This document shows, in pieces, positions 38,639 through 46,945 of a stretch of 64,000 nucleotides of DNA (position 1 is the first letter of the stretch; the number at the start of each line of letters is the position of its first letter). The notes beneath the pieces are model-generated. The model was not told where the DNA came from and searched no databases. It saw nothing but the letters and a program-made list of their open reading frames with translations. The stretch is from NCBI GenBank assembly GCA_963743875.1, contig CAVURM010000005.1, positions 310,001 to 374,000 of the forward strand, written 5' to 3'. The stretch comes from RHKX01 sp963743875 (GTDB lineage Bacteria; Actinomycetota; Thermoleophilia; Solirubrobacterales; 70-9). The position numbers and the translations under genes were made by a program.

Positions 38639-39471
38639 CGGACCCGCCCCCGGTCCCAGCGATCGAGAATCCGCGCCAGCGGGATCGTCACGGCCAGGTA
38701 GAGCAGAGCGGCTGCCAGCAGCGGCGTGTAGTTGAAGTCGGTCGCCGTCTGGATCTGAGCGATCCGGAACGCCTCTCCGCTCACCCCGATGATCGCGATC
38801 AGCGCCACGTCCTTCTGAAGGGCGATGAAGTCGTTCAGCAGCGGTGGGCCGACGTTTCGGACCGCCTGCGGGATCACCACATGCCGCATCGTCTGTCGCT
38901 CGGTCAGCCCGACCGCCAGGGCTGCGTCTCGCTGGCCCGAATGGACCGAGCGCAACCCCGCCCGGTAGACCTCCGAGACGTAGGCGCCGTAGGAGAGGGT
39001 GAGCGCGATCGCGCCGAGCACGACCGGTTGCGTCGGAAGTCCCTCCAGATCGAGGGCCGGAATCCCGAACCCGACCAGATAGACCAGCAGGATCGTCGGA
39101 ACCCCGCGGAAGACATCGGTGTAGATGACCGCGAGCATTCGCAGCGGAAAGAGCGCGGGCAGCGTGGTTGCCCTCGTCAGCGCGACCGCGAGTCCGAGGA
39201 TCAGCACCGCGACCTCGACGACCATGAACACGCGGATGTCGAGCCAGAAGCCCTTTGCGATCTCGGGGAAGGACTCCCTGAAGACCTCCGGGTTGAAGAA
39301 CGTCTCGCGTACATCCGGCCAGCCGCTGCTGGTCAGGACGAGGGCGGCGAGGCCGCCGAGGACGACGATCGACGAAACGATCGCGATCGCCACGCCATTG
39401 CGGTCGCGTCGGCGCTTCACCGCTGCGCGCTCAGCCCTCCTGTCGCGCTTCCCCGTCTCCGATTGCACCAT
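38635..39471 (-). CDS. Polar amino-acid ABC transporter permease
   Basis: 278 residues of the HisMQ type, with a basic N-terminal extension and about six transmembrane helices. The family's N-terminal TM1-2 signature region has FRGVPTILLVYLVGFGIP. The EAA coupling loop is SGQRDAALAVGLTERQTM followed by VVIPQAVRNVGPPLLNDF. It partners the GlnQ-like ATPase and the lipoprotein. Intact frame. Confidence 0.9.
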   Translation of the reverse strand: MVQSETGKRDRRAERAAVKRRRDRNGVAIAIVSSIVVLGGLAALVLTSSGWPDVRETFFNPEVFRESFPEIAKGFWLDIRVFMVVEVAVLILGLAVALTRATTLPALFPLRMLAVIYTDVFRGVPTILLVYLVGFGIPALDLEGLPTQPVVLGAIALTLSYGAYVSEVYRAGLRSVHSGQRDAALAVGLTERQTMRHVVIPQAVRNVGPPLLNDFIALQKDVALIAIIGVSGEAFRIAQIQTATDFNYTPLLAAALLYLAVTIPLARILDRWDRGRVR

Positions 39472-39487
39472 CTAGGTCACGGCGTCG

Positions 39488-40369
39488 TTACTGCAGCTTC
39501 GCGACTCCGCCGGCGCTGTTGATCCATTCCTCCTGGATCTTGTCGAGCTCGCCGGAGCTCTTCAGCTCGTCGACGGCGGCCGACACGCAGGCGGTGAGCG
39601 TGGAGTCCTTGGCCAGCAGCGCACCCCACTCGTCGCCGCCGGGAGCGGGGAACTCACCGACGATCTCTGCGTCGGGGACCTGGACGGCGGTCAGATAAAG
39701 AGCCGTCGGGGTGTCGACCACCGCGGCGTCCACCTGTCCCTGCTTGAGTGCGCTGACGACGTCGTTTGAGGTGTCGAAGACCTGCGGATCGCTGGTCGGC
39801 TGAATCACCTCGGTAACCGCGTCGAGGCTGGTCGTTCCGATCTGGACACCGATATTGGCGTCGGCGAGGTCGGCGATCGATGTCGCGCCGGCGACGTCGG
39901 AGTCCTTCAGGGCGACGACCGCCTGATCGGCCGTGTAGTACGGCGATGAGAAGTCGACCTGTTCGGCCCGCTTCGGGGTGATCGAGATCTGGTTGATGTC
40001 GAAGTCGAAGTCCTTGGGGCCTGGCGCATATGAGGAGTTGAACGGGACGACGGTCCACTCGACGGTATCGGTGCTGAACCCGAGCTGGTCGGCTATCGCA
40101 TAGGCGACGGCGCTCTCGAAGCCCTTGCCGTTGGTCGGGTCGTTGTCCTCGAAGTAGGGCGGGTAGGCCGGCTTGTCGGTGCCGATCGTCAGCGTCCCCG
40201 AGGTCAGCGTGTCGAGCTGGTCCGGAGTGCAGTCGTCCAGCGACACGGCCGCGGTGCTCGTCGAAGCATCGCTGGAGGTGTCGTCGGAGCTCCCGCAGGC
40301 GACAACGGCCGCGGATGCGCCGACGAGGCAAGCGAGCAGCAGGAACTTGAGGATGCGGGAATCAGACAC
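39488..40369 (-). CDS. Amino-acid ABC transporter substrate-binding lipoprotein
   Basis: 293 residues. Lipoprotein signal peptide with lipobox VVAC (Cys about residue 25) followed by a Ser/Asp/Thr linker, so it is anchored outside the membrane. SBP_bac_3 fold: GTLTIGTDKPAYPPYFE, then VEWTVVPFNSSY, DFDINQISITPKRAEQVDF (family signature) and GVQIGTTSLDAV. The ligand is a polar amino acid. GTG start with AGAGG upstream. First gene of the three-gene importer operon. Confidence 0.92.
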   Translation of the reverse strand: MSDSRILKFLLLACLVGASAAVVACGSSDDTSSDASTSTAAVSLDDCTPDQLDTLTSGTLTIGTDKPAYPPYFEDNDPTNGKGFESAVAYAIADQLGFSTDTVEWTVVPFNSSYAPGPKDFDFDINQISITPKRAEQVDFSSPYYTADQAVVALKDSDVAGATSIADLADANIGVQIGTTSLDAVTEVIQPTSDPQVFDTSNDVVSALKQGQVDAAVVDTPTALYLTAVQVPDAEIVGEFPAPGGDEWGALLAKDSTLTACVSAAVDELKSSGELDKIQEEWINSAGGVAKLQ

Positions 40370-40427
40370 GATCGACCTCTCATCGGGGACGCGAACGCGA
40401 AGATCCTACCCCTGCGAGACTGGCGCC

Positions 40428-41240
40428 GTGTTTGAAGGGTCTCACACGAGCTTCGCCGAGGCGGTGGCCGTTGCCTCTCTGGGCGGAGGTCGTTACCTGG
40501 GGCGGATCACCCGCGAGTGGTTCGGGCCTCCCGGACCCAACGGCGGCTTCATCGCCGCCTTGATGCTGCGGGCGATTCGCGACGAGGTCGATGACGAGGG
40601 CCGCCTACCTCGTTCGCTGACCCTTCACTACCTGTATCCGCCGGCCGAGGGAGAGGCCGTGATCGAGGTGACCGTGGAGCGATCCGGCGGTTCGGCGAGC
40701 ACCTGCTCGGCGCGGATCATTCAGGACGGGCGAACGGTGACCCTCGGCCTCTGCGTGCTCAGCTACGACTACGAGCCGGCGATGAGTTGGTCGCCGGAGC
40801 CCCCTGAGGCGCCACGGCCGGAGGAACTCGAGCCGCTGCCCGCTGGCGAGGGGATGCCCCCGATCTTTCGCCAGCTCGATACGCGCCCGGTATTCGGCTC
40901 GGAGCCGTTCACGGGGGGCGATGAGGCGGTCGCCGGCGGTTGGCTGCGCTCCAACGCAGACGCCGCATTGACGCCCGAGCTGATCGCTCTCTTCACCGAT
41001 GCCTGGTGGCCGGCGCCGTTCAGCGTGATGACGACCTTCGCCCCCGCGCCGACCCTGGAGCTGACGATCCATTTCCGCGCCAAGCCCGCCCCCGATGATC
41101 CGTTCGCCCTGGTCCGCTTCCGGGCCGAGGCCTCGATCGACGGCCTGTTCGACGAGCTCGGCGAGGTCTGGGACCGAGAGGGTCGCCTCCTTGCTCAGTC
41201 CAGCCAGATCGCCCTGCTCAGGCCGTTGCGCTCCAATTAG
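40428..41240 (+). CDS. Acyl-CoA thioesterase, double-hotdog (TesB-like)
   Basis: 270 residues with two hotdog halves: the first has WFGPPGPNGGFIAALMLRAI and LTLHYLYPPAEGEA, the second has TDAWWPAPFSV and LTIHFRAKPAPDDPF ending AQSSQIALLRPL. Members hydrolyse acyl-CoA, often in fatty acid or steroid side-chain turnover. The frame is open upstream, but GTG 40428 gives the family N-terminus. Divergent from the amino-acid importer. Physiological substrate unknown. Confidence 0.85.
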   Translation: MFEGSHTSFAEAVAVASLGGGRYLGRITREWFGPPGPNGGFIAALMLRAIRDEVDDEGRLPRSLTLHYLYPPAEGEAVIEVTVERSGGSASTCSARIIQDGRTVTLGLCVLSYDYEPAMSWSPEPPEAPRPEELEPLPAGEGMPPIFRQLDTRPVFGSEPFTGGDEAVAGGWLRSNADAALTPELIALFTDAWWPAPFSVMTTFAPAPTLELTIHFRAKPAPDDPFALVRFRAEASIDGLFDELGEVWDREGRLLAQSSQIALLRPLRSN

Positions 41241-41323
41241 GCCCGGTGGCGCAGGTCCGGCGCTCCATGGCTACCGGATCCGCGCCACCGTAGGTGCGAG
41301 TGTCGGCGCCGCCGCTGGAACGG

Positions 41324-41361
41324 CCAACGGCGCCAGACGGAAAGGCATCTGGCGCCGTTGG
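41324..41361. terminator. Strong bidirectional hairpin
   Basis: CCAACGGCGCCAGA (41324-41337) and its exact complement (41348-41361) form a 14-bp stem with a 10-nt loop between the convergent thioesterase and lipoprotein genes. There is no T-tract, as often in GC-rich genomes. Confidence 0.75.
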
Positions 41362-41405
41362 TTGATCCGCACTCGGTTCAGGCGGCGAGGCCGCCCTCGC
41401 GAGGT

Positions 41406-42074
41406 CTAGCCCGCGACCGTGATCGACGAGATGCCGATCACGAGGCCACCCTTGAGATCGGTGATCCCGAAGGTGTCGTTGAGCAGGCCCGCAGCGTCGT
41501 CGGAGAGCAGCACCGTGGTGCCCTCGAGCGTCGCCGAGCCGTCCGGGTTCGTCTTCAGCGGGGCCAGCGTCGAACCATCGAGGTCGAACAGGACCGCGTC
41601 GGTTGCCGCTTCCTTGCCGTTGACGGAGACGGTGCCGGTCAGCACGGAGGTACCGGGGTCGATCACGAAGTCGGTCAATTCGACTTCGGTCTTGCCGGCC
41701 GTCAGGCTGAGGCCGCTCCCCTCGTGGTCGATGACGCCCTGTACATAGGGGCGTACCGGCGAGGCGGGGTCGTAATAGGTGACGTTGCCGCCGGTGATCG
41801 GGAAGACGGCGACGCCGTCCTTGGTGATCTCGGCATCGCCGACCGGGCCCGGGGCGACCTTGAGGGCCGTCAGGGCTTCGACGAAGCCGGCATCCAGGGT
41901 GACCTGGGTGTCGACGCCCGTCAGGGGATCGATCTCGGCGACGGGCTTGACGTCCTCGGCCGAGGTCGCGTCGCTGGTGCTGTCGTCGCTGCCGCACGCG
42001 GCGACGGCGAAGGACAGAGCGGCGATCATCAGGACCGCGGCGCCGAAGCGCGTCAGTAGGGAATTGCGAGGCAC
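41406..42074 (-). CDS. Secreted lipoprotein, HtaA-like beta-rich domain
   Basis: 222 residues. GTG 42074 was chosen because AAGGAG lies 6 nt upstream; the in-frame start at 42152 has none. Lipobox in LSFAVAACGSDD. The mature part has VTLDAGFVEALTALKVAPGP, FPITGGNVTYYDP and LTAGKTEVELTDFVIDPG. This pattern resembles HtaA-type secreted domains of actinobacteria, some of which bind haem; haem binding here is not shown. It lies between the hairpin and a divergent acyl-CoA dehydrogenase. Confidence 0.8.
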   Translation of the reverse strand: MPRNSLLTRFGAAVLMIAALSFAVAACGSDDSTSDATSAEDVKPVAEIDPLTGVDTQVTLDAGFVEALTALKVAPGPVGDAEITKDGVAVFPITGGNVTYYDPASPVRPYVQGVIDHEGSGLSLTAGKTEVELTDFVIDPGTSVLTGTVSVNGKEAATDAVLFDLDGSTLAPLKTNPDGSATLEGTTVLLSDDAAGLLNDTFGITDLKGGLVIGISSITVAG

Positions 42075-42251
42075 AGTTGACTCCTTGGTTGGGTTTGAGT
42101 TCGAGTTGAGTGGGTCCGGGTTGACCAGGTATCTCCCGGTGTCGAACCTCACCCCCCTCTTCGCATCCCGACCCGGATCGGATCATCGGCCGAGGGAAGA
42201 TTCATGCCATAGGTCGATGTGACACCGATCTGCGTTATCCTTGGCGACGGC

Positions 42252-43400
42252 ATGAGCATCACCGAACAGGGACCGGCGCGTCAGAAGCCCGTCGAGCGAA
42301 CCGGCCGCTTCGACATCGAGCCCACGGAGGAGCAGGCGATGATGATCGAGGCGTTCGGCGACTTCGCCTCCGCCAAGCTTCGTCCCGCCGCCTCCGCTGC
42401 CGATGCGGCCTGCTCAACTCCCCCGGACCTGCTCGCTCAGAGCGCCGAGCTGGGGATCACGGCGCTTGGGGTTCCCGAGGAGCTCGGCGGTGCGGTCGAT
42501 CAGCGATCTGCGGTCACCTCCGCCCTGATCACCGAGGCGCTCGCCGGTGGCGACATGGGCCTTGCCTTCGCGACGCTCGCCCCCGCAGCGGTCAGCACCG
42601 CCCTCGGCCTTTGGGGTGACGCCGATCAGCAGGCGGCCTACCTGCCTGCCCTCGTCGGCGAGAACGTGCCCGCCGCCGCTCTGGCGATTCAGGAGCCGAC
42701 ACCACTTTTCGACCCGTTCGAGCTCGCCACGAAGGCCCGCCTCGACGGTCAGGACTTCATCCTCGACGGCCTCAAGTCGCTGGTCCCCCGGGCCGGCGAG
42801 GCCGAGGTCTTCATCGTCGCCGCCGATCTCGAGGGCTCAGGCCCGGCGCTGTTCATCGTCGAGGCGGACACCGCCGGGTTGCTGACCCGGCCGGAGCCCG
42901 CGATCGGGCTGCGAGCTGCCTCAACCGCGCAGCTCGAGATGCAGGGCATCAAGCTGAGCGCATCCGCCCTGATCGGAGAGGGCCTCCCCGAGGTCTACGC
43001 CGAATGCATCCGGCTCGGCCGCATCGCCTGGTCTGCGATGGCGATCGGTACGGCGCAGGCCGCACTCGACTTCCTGATTCCCTACGTCAACGAGCGCAAG
43101 GCCTTTGGCGAGCCGATCAGCCATCGCCAGGCGGTGGCCTTCAACGTCGCCGACATCGGCATCGAGGTCGAGGGCATGCGGCTGTCCACCTACCGTGCGG
43201 CGAGCCTGGTCGACCAGGGCCGGGACTTCGCCAGGGCGACGGCGGTTGCCCGCCACCTCTGCAGTACCAAGGGAATGCAGATCGGCTCCGACACGGTCGG
43301 GCTGCTCGGCGGCCACGGGTACGTCAAGGAGTATCCGGTCGAACGCTGGTACCGCGACCTGCGGGCTGCCGGCGTGATCGAGGGAGCGCTGCTCGTCTGA
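42252..43400 (+). CDS. Acyl-CoA dehydrogenase, subunit 1 of a probable heteromeric pair
   Basis: 382 residues. Retained parts of the ACAD fold: EALAGGDMGLAFA, a variant of the AxTEP motif (AIQEPTPLFD), ERKAFGEPISHRQAVAFNVADIG (FAD-binding R..FG), and LLGGHGYVKEYPVERWYRD. The C-terminus stops at VIEGALLV, lacking the final helix after the usual EGT. It overlaps the next ACAD by one base (TGATG). The canonical C-terminal FAD motifs here complement those missing in the partner, pointing to an alpha-beta heteromer. ATG 42252 is preferred over an upstream in-frame start. Confidence 0.88.
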   Translation: MSITEQGPARQKPVERTGRFDIEPTEEQAMMIEAFGDFASAKLRPAASAADAACSTPPDLLAQSAELGITALGVPEELGGAVDQRSAVTSALITEALAGGDMGLAFATLAPAAVSTALGLWGDADQQAAYLPALVGENVPAAALAIQEPTPLFDPFELATKARLDGQDFILDGLKSLVPRAGEAEVFIVAADLEGSGPALFIVEADTAGLLTRPEPAIGLRAASTAQLEMQGIKLSASALIGEGLPEVYAECIRLGRIAWSAMAIGTAQAALDFLIPYVNERKAFGEPISHRQAVAFNVADIGIEVEGMRLSTYRAASLVDQGRDFARATAVARHLCSTKGMQIGSDTVGLLGGHGYVKEYPVERWYRDLRAAGVIEGALLV

Positions 43401-44605
43401 TGATCGATCTCGAGGTACCGGAGAAGTTCGAGCCGCTCGTCGAGCAGGCTCACATGGTGGCGGTCGAGGTCCTGCGACCGATCTCCCGCAAGTACGACCT
43501 CGCCGAGCACGAGTACCCCAAGGAGATGGACATGCTCGCCTCGCTGATCGAGCAGGCGAGTTCATCGGGGGACGGCGCCGGCGCGGCCGGCGTCAGCCAG
43601 GCCGAGAGCAACGGCGACGACGGCAACCGCAATGGATCCAACCTCGCTTCGGTCCTCTCGATCACGGAAATGTGCTGGGGGGATGTCGGCCTGCTGCTGA
43701 CGATGCCCAGGCAGGGACTCGGCAACTCCGCGATCGCGGCGGTTGCCGACGATGAACAGAAGGAGCGGTTCAAGGGCAAATGGGCCGCGATGGCGATCAC
43801 CGAACCGGAGGCGGGCTCCGATTCGGCGGCGATCAGGACGACGGCGATCCTCGACGGCGACGATTACGTTCTCAACGGCGAGAAGATCTATGTGACCTCC
43901 GGAGAGCGCGCCGACCTCGTCGTGGTCTGGGCGAGCCTGGATCCGGAGCAGGGCCGGGCCGCGATCAAGTCGTTCGTGGTCGAACGCTCGAACCCCGGCC
44001 TGAAGCTCGACCGCCTCGAGCACAAGCTCGGGATCCGGGCCTCCGATACGGCGGCGTTCCTGCTCGAGGACTGCCGCGTTCCCGCTCGGGATCTGCTCGG
44101 CAGCCCCGAGATCAACATGGAGAAGAGCTTCGGGGGGGCGATGCGGACCTTCGACAACACCCGCCCGCTGGTCGCCGCGATGGCCTGCGGCGTCGGTCGT
44201 GCCTGCCTCGAGCGGACGACGGAGCTACTGGCCGAGGCCGGGGTGGAGGTCGATCCGGACCGTCCGGCTCGGAGTCAGAGCGCCGCCGCTGCCGAGCTGC
44301 TCGACCTCGAGGCCGACCTCGAGGCGGCTCGGCTGCTGATGATGGAAGCGGCGTGGATGGCCGATAACGGCAAGCCGAACTCCCTGCACGCGTCCTATGC
44401 GAAGGCGAAGGCCGGTCGCACCTCGGTCGATATCGCGCTCCGTTGCGTGGCCCTCTGCGGCACGCTCGGTCTGAGCGAGGACGAGTTGCTCGAGAAGTGG
44501 GCCCGCGACGCGAAGATCCTCGACATCTTCGAGGGCACCCAGCAGATCCAGCTTCTGATCATCGCGCGTCAGCTCCTCGGCCTGAGCTCGGCGGAACTGA
44601 AGTAA
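43400..44605 (+). CDS. Acyl-CoA dehydrogenase, subunit 2 of the pair
   Basis: 401 residues. Canonical N-half: AMAITEPEAGSDSAAIRTTA, VLNGEKIYVTSGERADLVVV, and LGIRASDTAAFLLEDCRVP. It lacks the usual R.AFG..I and GG.GY segments; instead IALRCVALCGTLGLSEDEL is present. It ends with the ILDIFEGTQQIQLL helix with the catalytic-type Glu. An insert rich in Gly/Ser/Asn/Asp (nt about 43560-43640) is unusual. ATG 43400 overlaps the stop of the first subunit. Together they probably dehydrogenate a bulky acyl-CoA, as heteromeric FadE pairs do. Confidence 0.9.
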   Translation: MIDLEVPEKFEPLVEQAHMVAVEVLRPISRKYDLAEHEYPKEMDMLASLIEQASSSGDGAGAAGVSQAESNGDDGNRNGSNLASVLSITEMCWGDVGLLLTMPRQGLGNSAIAAVADDEQKERFKGKWAAMAITEPEAGSDSAAIRTTAILDGDDYVLNGEKIYVTSGERADLVVVWASLDPEQGRAAIKSFVVERSNPGLKLDRLEHKLGIRASDTAAFLLEDCRVPARDLLGSPEINMEKSFGGAMRTFDNTRPLVAAMACGVGRACLERTTELLAEAGVEVDPDRPARSQSAAAAELLDLEADLEAARLLMMEAAWMADNGKPNSLHASYAKAKAGRTSVDIALRCVALCGTLGLSEDELLEKWARDAKILDIFEGTQQIQLLIIARQLLGLSSAELK

Positions 44606-44829
44606 CAGGCTCGCCGACGCGCTGACGAGTTTTCCGTTAGCGTCCTCATAACTTGCTAACACTTGCCGGGCGCTCAAGTCGCCGGGGCGAGCGATCAGCG
44701 CGGGACGCATTGAATGACCTGGGGCCTCAAGCGACGCAATTCGGCTCAGAGCCTGTTGATCCGGGCGGCGGGACCGGGCGGCGGCTTCGCGCCGGGCGCA
44801 AGATCCGTTGCAGATCTGTGAGCGAGCGC

Positions 44830-44857
44830 TTGCAAAGAGGCGACGGCCGTCTAGCCT
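44830..44857 (+). promoter_or_regulatory. Likely promoter of the NlpC/P60-type gene
   Basis: TTGCAA (44830-44835), 16 nt, TAGCCT (44852-44857); start would be near 44864, giving a short leader. The rest of the gap 44606-44829 holds nothing I can identify; a riboswitch was considered and not supported. Confidence 0.45.
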
Positions 44858-44898
44858 GCCGCGTCCCGAGTGGGGTTTCGACTCCCTCGGCTGAACGT

Positions 44899-46158
44899 AT
44901 GCGACCGAACCTCTTCGACACAAGGGCAGGAACTCCTTCCGCCCACCTCGTGACCGCAGCGGCGCTGCTCCTCGCCGCCGTCTGCGCCCTTGCCGTCTTC
45001 CTTCACGCCTCGCCTGCCGCGGCGACGATCGCCGACAAGCAGGCGGCGCTCGCCGACGTCCGCGACCAGCAGGACTCGATCTCCGCCGAGCTCGCGGGCA
45101 GCAACGAGGAGATCAACGTCCTGATCGGCCAGGTCTCCGAGGCGCGTCAGGCCGAGGAGGCCGCAGCGGCCGAACTCGCCGCCAAGGAACGCGAGCTCGA
45201 CTCCGCGACCGATGAACTCGAGCAGGGCCGCGAGCACCTCGAGCAGGTTCGCGAGCAGCTCCGCCGTGCGGTCAAGGAGCTGTCCAAGATCCTCGTCGGC
45301 GTCTACAAGTCCGACGACCCGGACATGATCAAGCTTCTCGTCGAGTCCTCGGGGTGGGAGGACGAGTCGGTCGACGCCACCTACCTCGAGCGGGTCCACC
45401 AGTACCAGGAGGACACGGTCACGCGGGTCGAGGACCTGCGCGCCCAGGTCACCGACACCGTCGCCCAGCTCGCCGACACCAAGGAGCGGATCGCCGCCGC
45501 CCGCGACGACCTCGCGACCCGCCAACAGGAGCTCGCAAGTCAGCGTGCGGCCCTCGAGGCCCAGGAGCAGCAGCTCTACCAGGCCCGGGCCGAGCGTCGT
45601 GCGACGCTCCAGCAGCTGACCGATCGTGCGGCCGGCCTCGAGAACGGCATCGCCGACGCGGAACAGCGTCAAGCCGCCGCATCGGTTCCCGATCCCGCCG
45701 AAGTTGCGGCCCCGGCGCCCTCGGTGCCGGCGCCCAACGGCAGCACCGCCATCCTCAACTCCGACGGCAGCGCGACCGCTCCCGCCAGCGCTCCCCAGCA
45801 GGTCAAGGACGTGATCGCCGCTGCGAACGCGATCCGCGACATGCCGTACGTCTGGGGCGGCGGCCACGGCTCCTTCGAGTCCTCCGGCTACGACTGCTCC
45901 GGCGCCGTCAGCTACGCGCTGCACGGCGGCGGTTTCCTCGACACCCCGCTCGACTCCACCGGCTTCATGAGCTGGGGCGAGGCCGGCGCCGGCAACTGGA
46001 TCACCGTCTACGCCAACTCCGGCCACGCCTACGCCGTGATCGCCGGCCTGCGCTGGGACACCTCCGACAGTGGCGGCGACGGCCCGAGCTGGGCCGACTA
46101 CAGCAGCGGCTGGGAGCAGTCGCAGAGCTTCACCGCCACTCACCCGGCCGGCTTCTAG
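44899..46158 (+). CDS. Secreted coiled-coil NlpC/P60-type peptidoglycan hydrolase
   Basis: 419 residues. A signal peptide (VTAAALLLAAVCALAVFL, cleavage after AAAT) is followed by a long coiled coil (about residues 45-260, rich in Glu/Gln/Ala) of the PcsB/CwlO type. Then an Ala/Pro linker and a C-terminal NlpC/P60-like papain fold: VWGGGHGSFESSGYDCSGAVSYAL with the catalytic Cys and SGHAYAVIAG with the catalytic His. Such enzymes cut cell-wall peptides and are activated at the divisome. Start ATG 44899 after an open frame. It stands alone. Confidence 0.88.
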   Translation: MRPNLFDTRAGTPSAHLVTAAALLLAAVCALAVFLHASPAAATIADKQAALADVRDQQDSISAELAGSNEEINVLIGQVSEARQAEEAAAAELAAKERELDSATDELEQGREHLEQVREQLRRAVKELSKILVGVYKSDDPDMIKLLVESSGWEDESVDATYLERVHQYQEDTVTRVEDLRAQVTDTVAQLADTKERIAAARDDLATRQQELASQRAALEAQEQQLYQARAERRATLQQLTDRAAGLENGIADAEQRQAAASVPDPAEVAAPAPSVPAPNGSTAILNSDGSATAPASAPQQVKDVIAAANAIRDMPYVWGGGHGSFESSGYDCSGAVSYALHGGGFLDTPLDSTGFMSWGEAGAGNWITVYANSGHAYAVIAGLRWDTSDSGGDGPSWADYSSGWEQSQSFTATHPAGF

Positions 46159-46178
46159 AAAAAGGCCGCGCTGCGGCC
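46159..46178 (-). terminator. Rho-independent terminator of the TetR gene
   Basis: On the minus strand, GGCCGC-AGC-GCGGCC (46178-46164) is followed by TTTTT (46163-46159), a textbook intrinsic terminator for the leftward tetR gene. It lies just after the NlpC/P60 stop. Confidence 0.75.
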
Positions 46179-46212
46179 GGCATGAATCAGCACGAACGCC
46201 TCCCGGCCTGTC

Positions 46213-46818
46213 CTATCTGGAGGCCGCGGTGAGCGAGGCCTCCAGCGTGGTCGTGAGGATGGGCAGAATCGTCTCCTGGGCCGTCGCGGTGATCCGGGCC
46301 TCCTCGAGAACGACGCCGAAGAACGCCAAATAACCCTTGACCGTGAGTCGGGCGAGGGGCGGAGGCTCCGCGGAGCCGAAATGGTTGAGCAGGATCGCCG
46401 ATACCACGACGTCGACGAACCGATCCATGGTCTCGCGAAGTTCTGGGTCGTTCGAGTTGCGCGCCAGCTGGTAAAGCGTCCAGGCCTCCGACGGGCCCAG
46501 CGCGTGCTCGATCATCCGCCCGTTGTTGGCCACGAGCCTCTCGGCCAGGGGAATCGTCTCGTCGGTGGTCCACTCGTCGGTGAGCTGGTGACCGGCGGCC
46601 TCGGCGACCGCGACGGCCACGTCCGCGCGACCACGTGGGAAATAGTGGTAGAGCAGGTTCCGGGTGACGTCGGCACGCTCGGCTATGTCGTCGAGCGAGA
46701 ACTCCGCAAAGCCGTGCTCGGCGACGACCGGCATCGCCGCAGCGATCAGCTGCTCGTGACGAGCTTCCCGCGATAGCCGACGCGGCCCGCGAGCGGTACG
46801 GGGCGATGTTTCCAGCAT
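46213..46818 (-). CDS. TetR family transcriptional regulator
   Basis: 201 residues. The N-terminal helix-turn-helix is EQLIAAAMPVVAEHGFAEF then LDDIAERADVTRNLLYHYF, followed by an all-helical C-terminal domain. No ligand is identified. It is divergent from the two tandem secreted-protein genes, with inverted repeats over their promoter, so it probably regulates them. TACGAT ends 7 nt before the ATG, suggesting a leaderless mRNA. A hairpin with T5 follows the stop. Confidence 0.88.
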   Translation of the reverse strand: MLETSPRTARGPRRLSREARHEQLIAAAMPVVAEHGFAEFSLDDIAERADVTRNLLYHYFPRGRADVAVAVAEAAGHQLTDEWTTDETIPLAERLVANNGRMIEHALGPSEAWTLYQLARNSNDPELRETMDRFVDVVVSAILLNHFGSAEPPPLARLTVKGYLAFFGVVLEEARITATAQETILPILTTTLEASLTAASR

Positions 46819-46831
46819 CCCGCCGATCGTA
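46819..46831 (-). promoter_or_regulatory. Leaderless-type -10 box of tetR gene
   Basis: On the minus strand TACGAT (46831-46826), then 7 nt, then ATG at 46818. Confidence 0.5.
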
Positions 46832-46866
46832 CTACGGATCCCGGCCTTATTTACGAATCACCCAAC

Positions 46867-46921
46867 TTGACAAACCAACAACAAGACGGATAGTTTGCCA
46901 GCGGATAGGTTGCCGGCAAAC
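46867..46921 (+). promoter_or_regulatory. Strong promoter with overlapping inverted repeat
   Basis: A perfect TTGACA (46867-46872), 16 nt, GATAGT (46889-46894) precedes the secreted-protein operon. GTTTGCC (46893-46899) and GGCAAAC (46915-46921) form an inverted repeat overlapping the -10, and TTGCCGGCAA (46910-46919) is a 10-bp palindrome. These are probable binding sites for the divergent TetR protein. Confidence 0.6.
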
Positions 46922-46945
46922 GACCCAGGGGAGGAATCAGGCACC

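Noticed and set aside
44606..44829. Possible riboswitch before the NlpC/P60 gene (such leaders exist in actinobacteria)
   Set aside because: No ydaO/c-di-AMP or other conserved core was found, and a good promoter lies downstream of this stretch, so it would not be in the leader.
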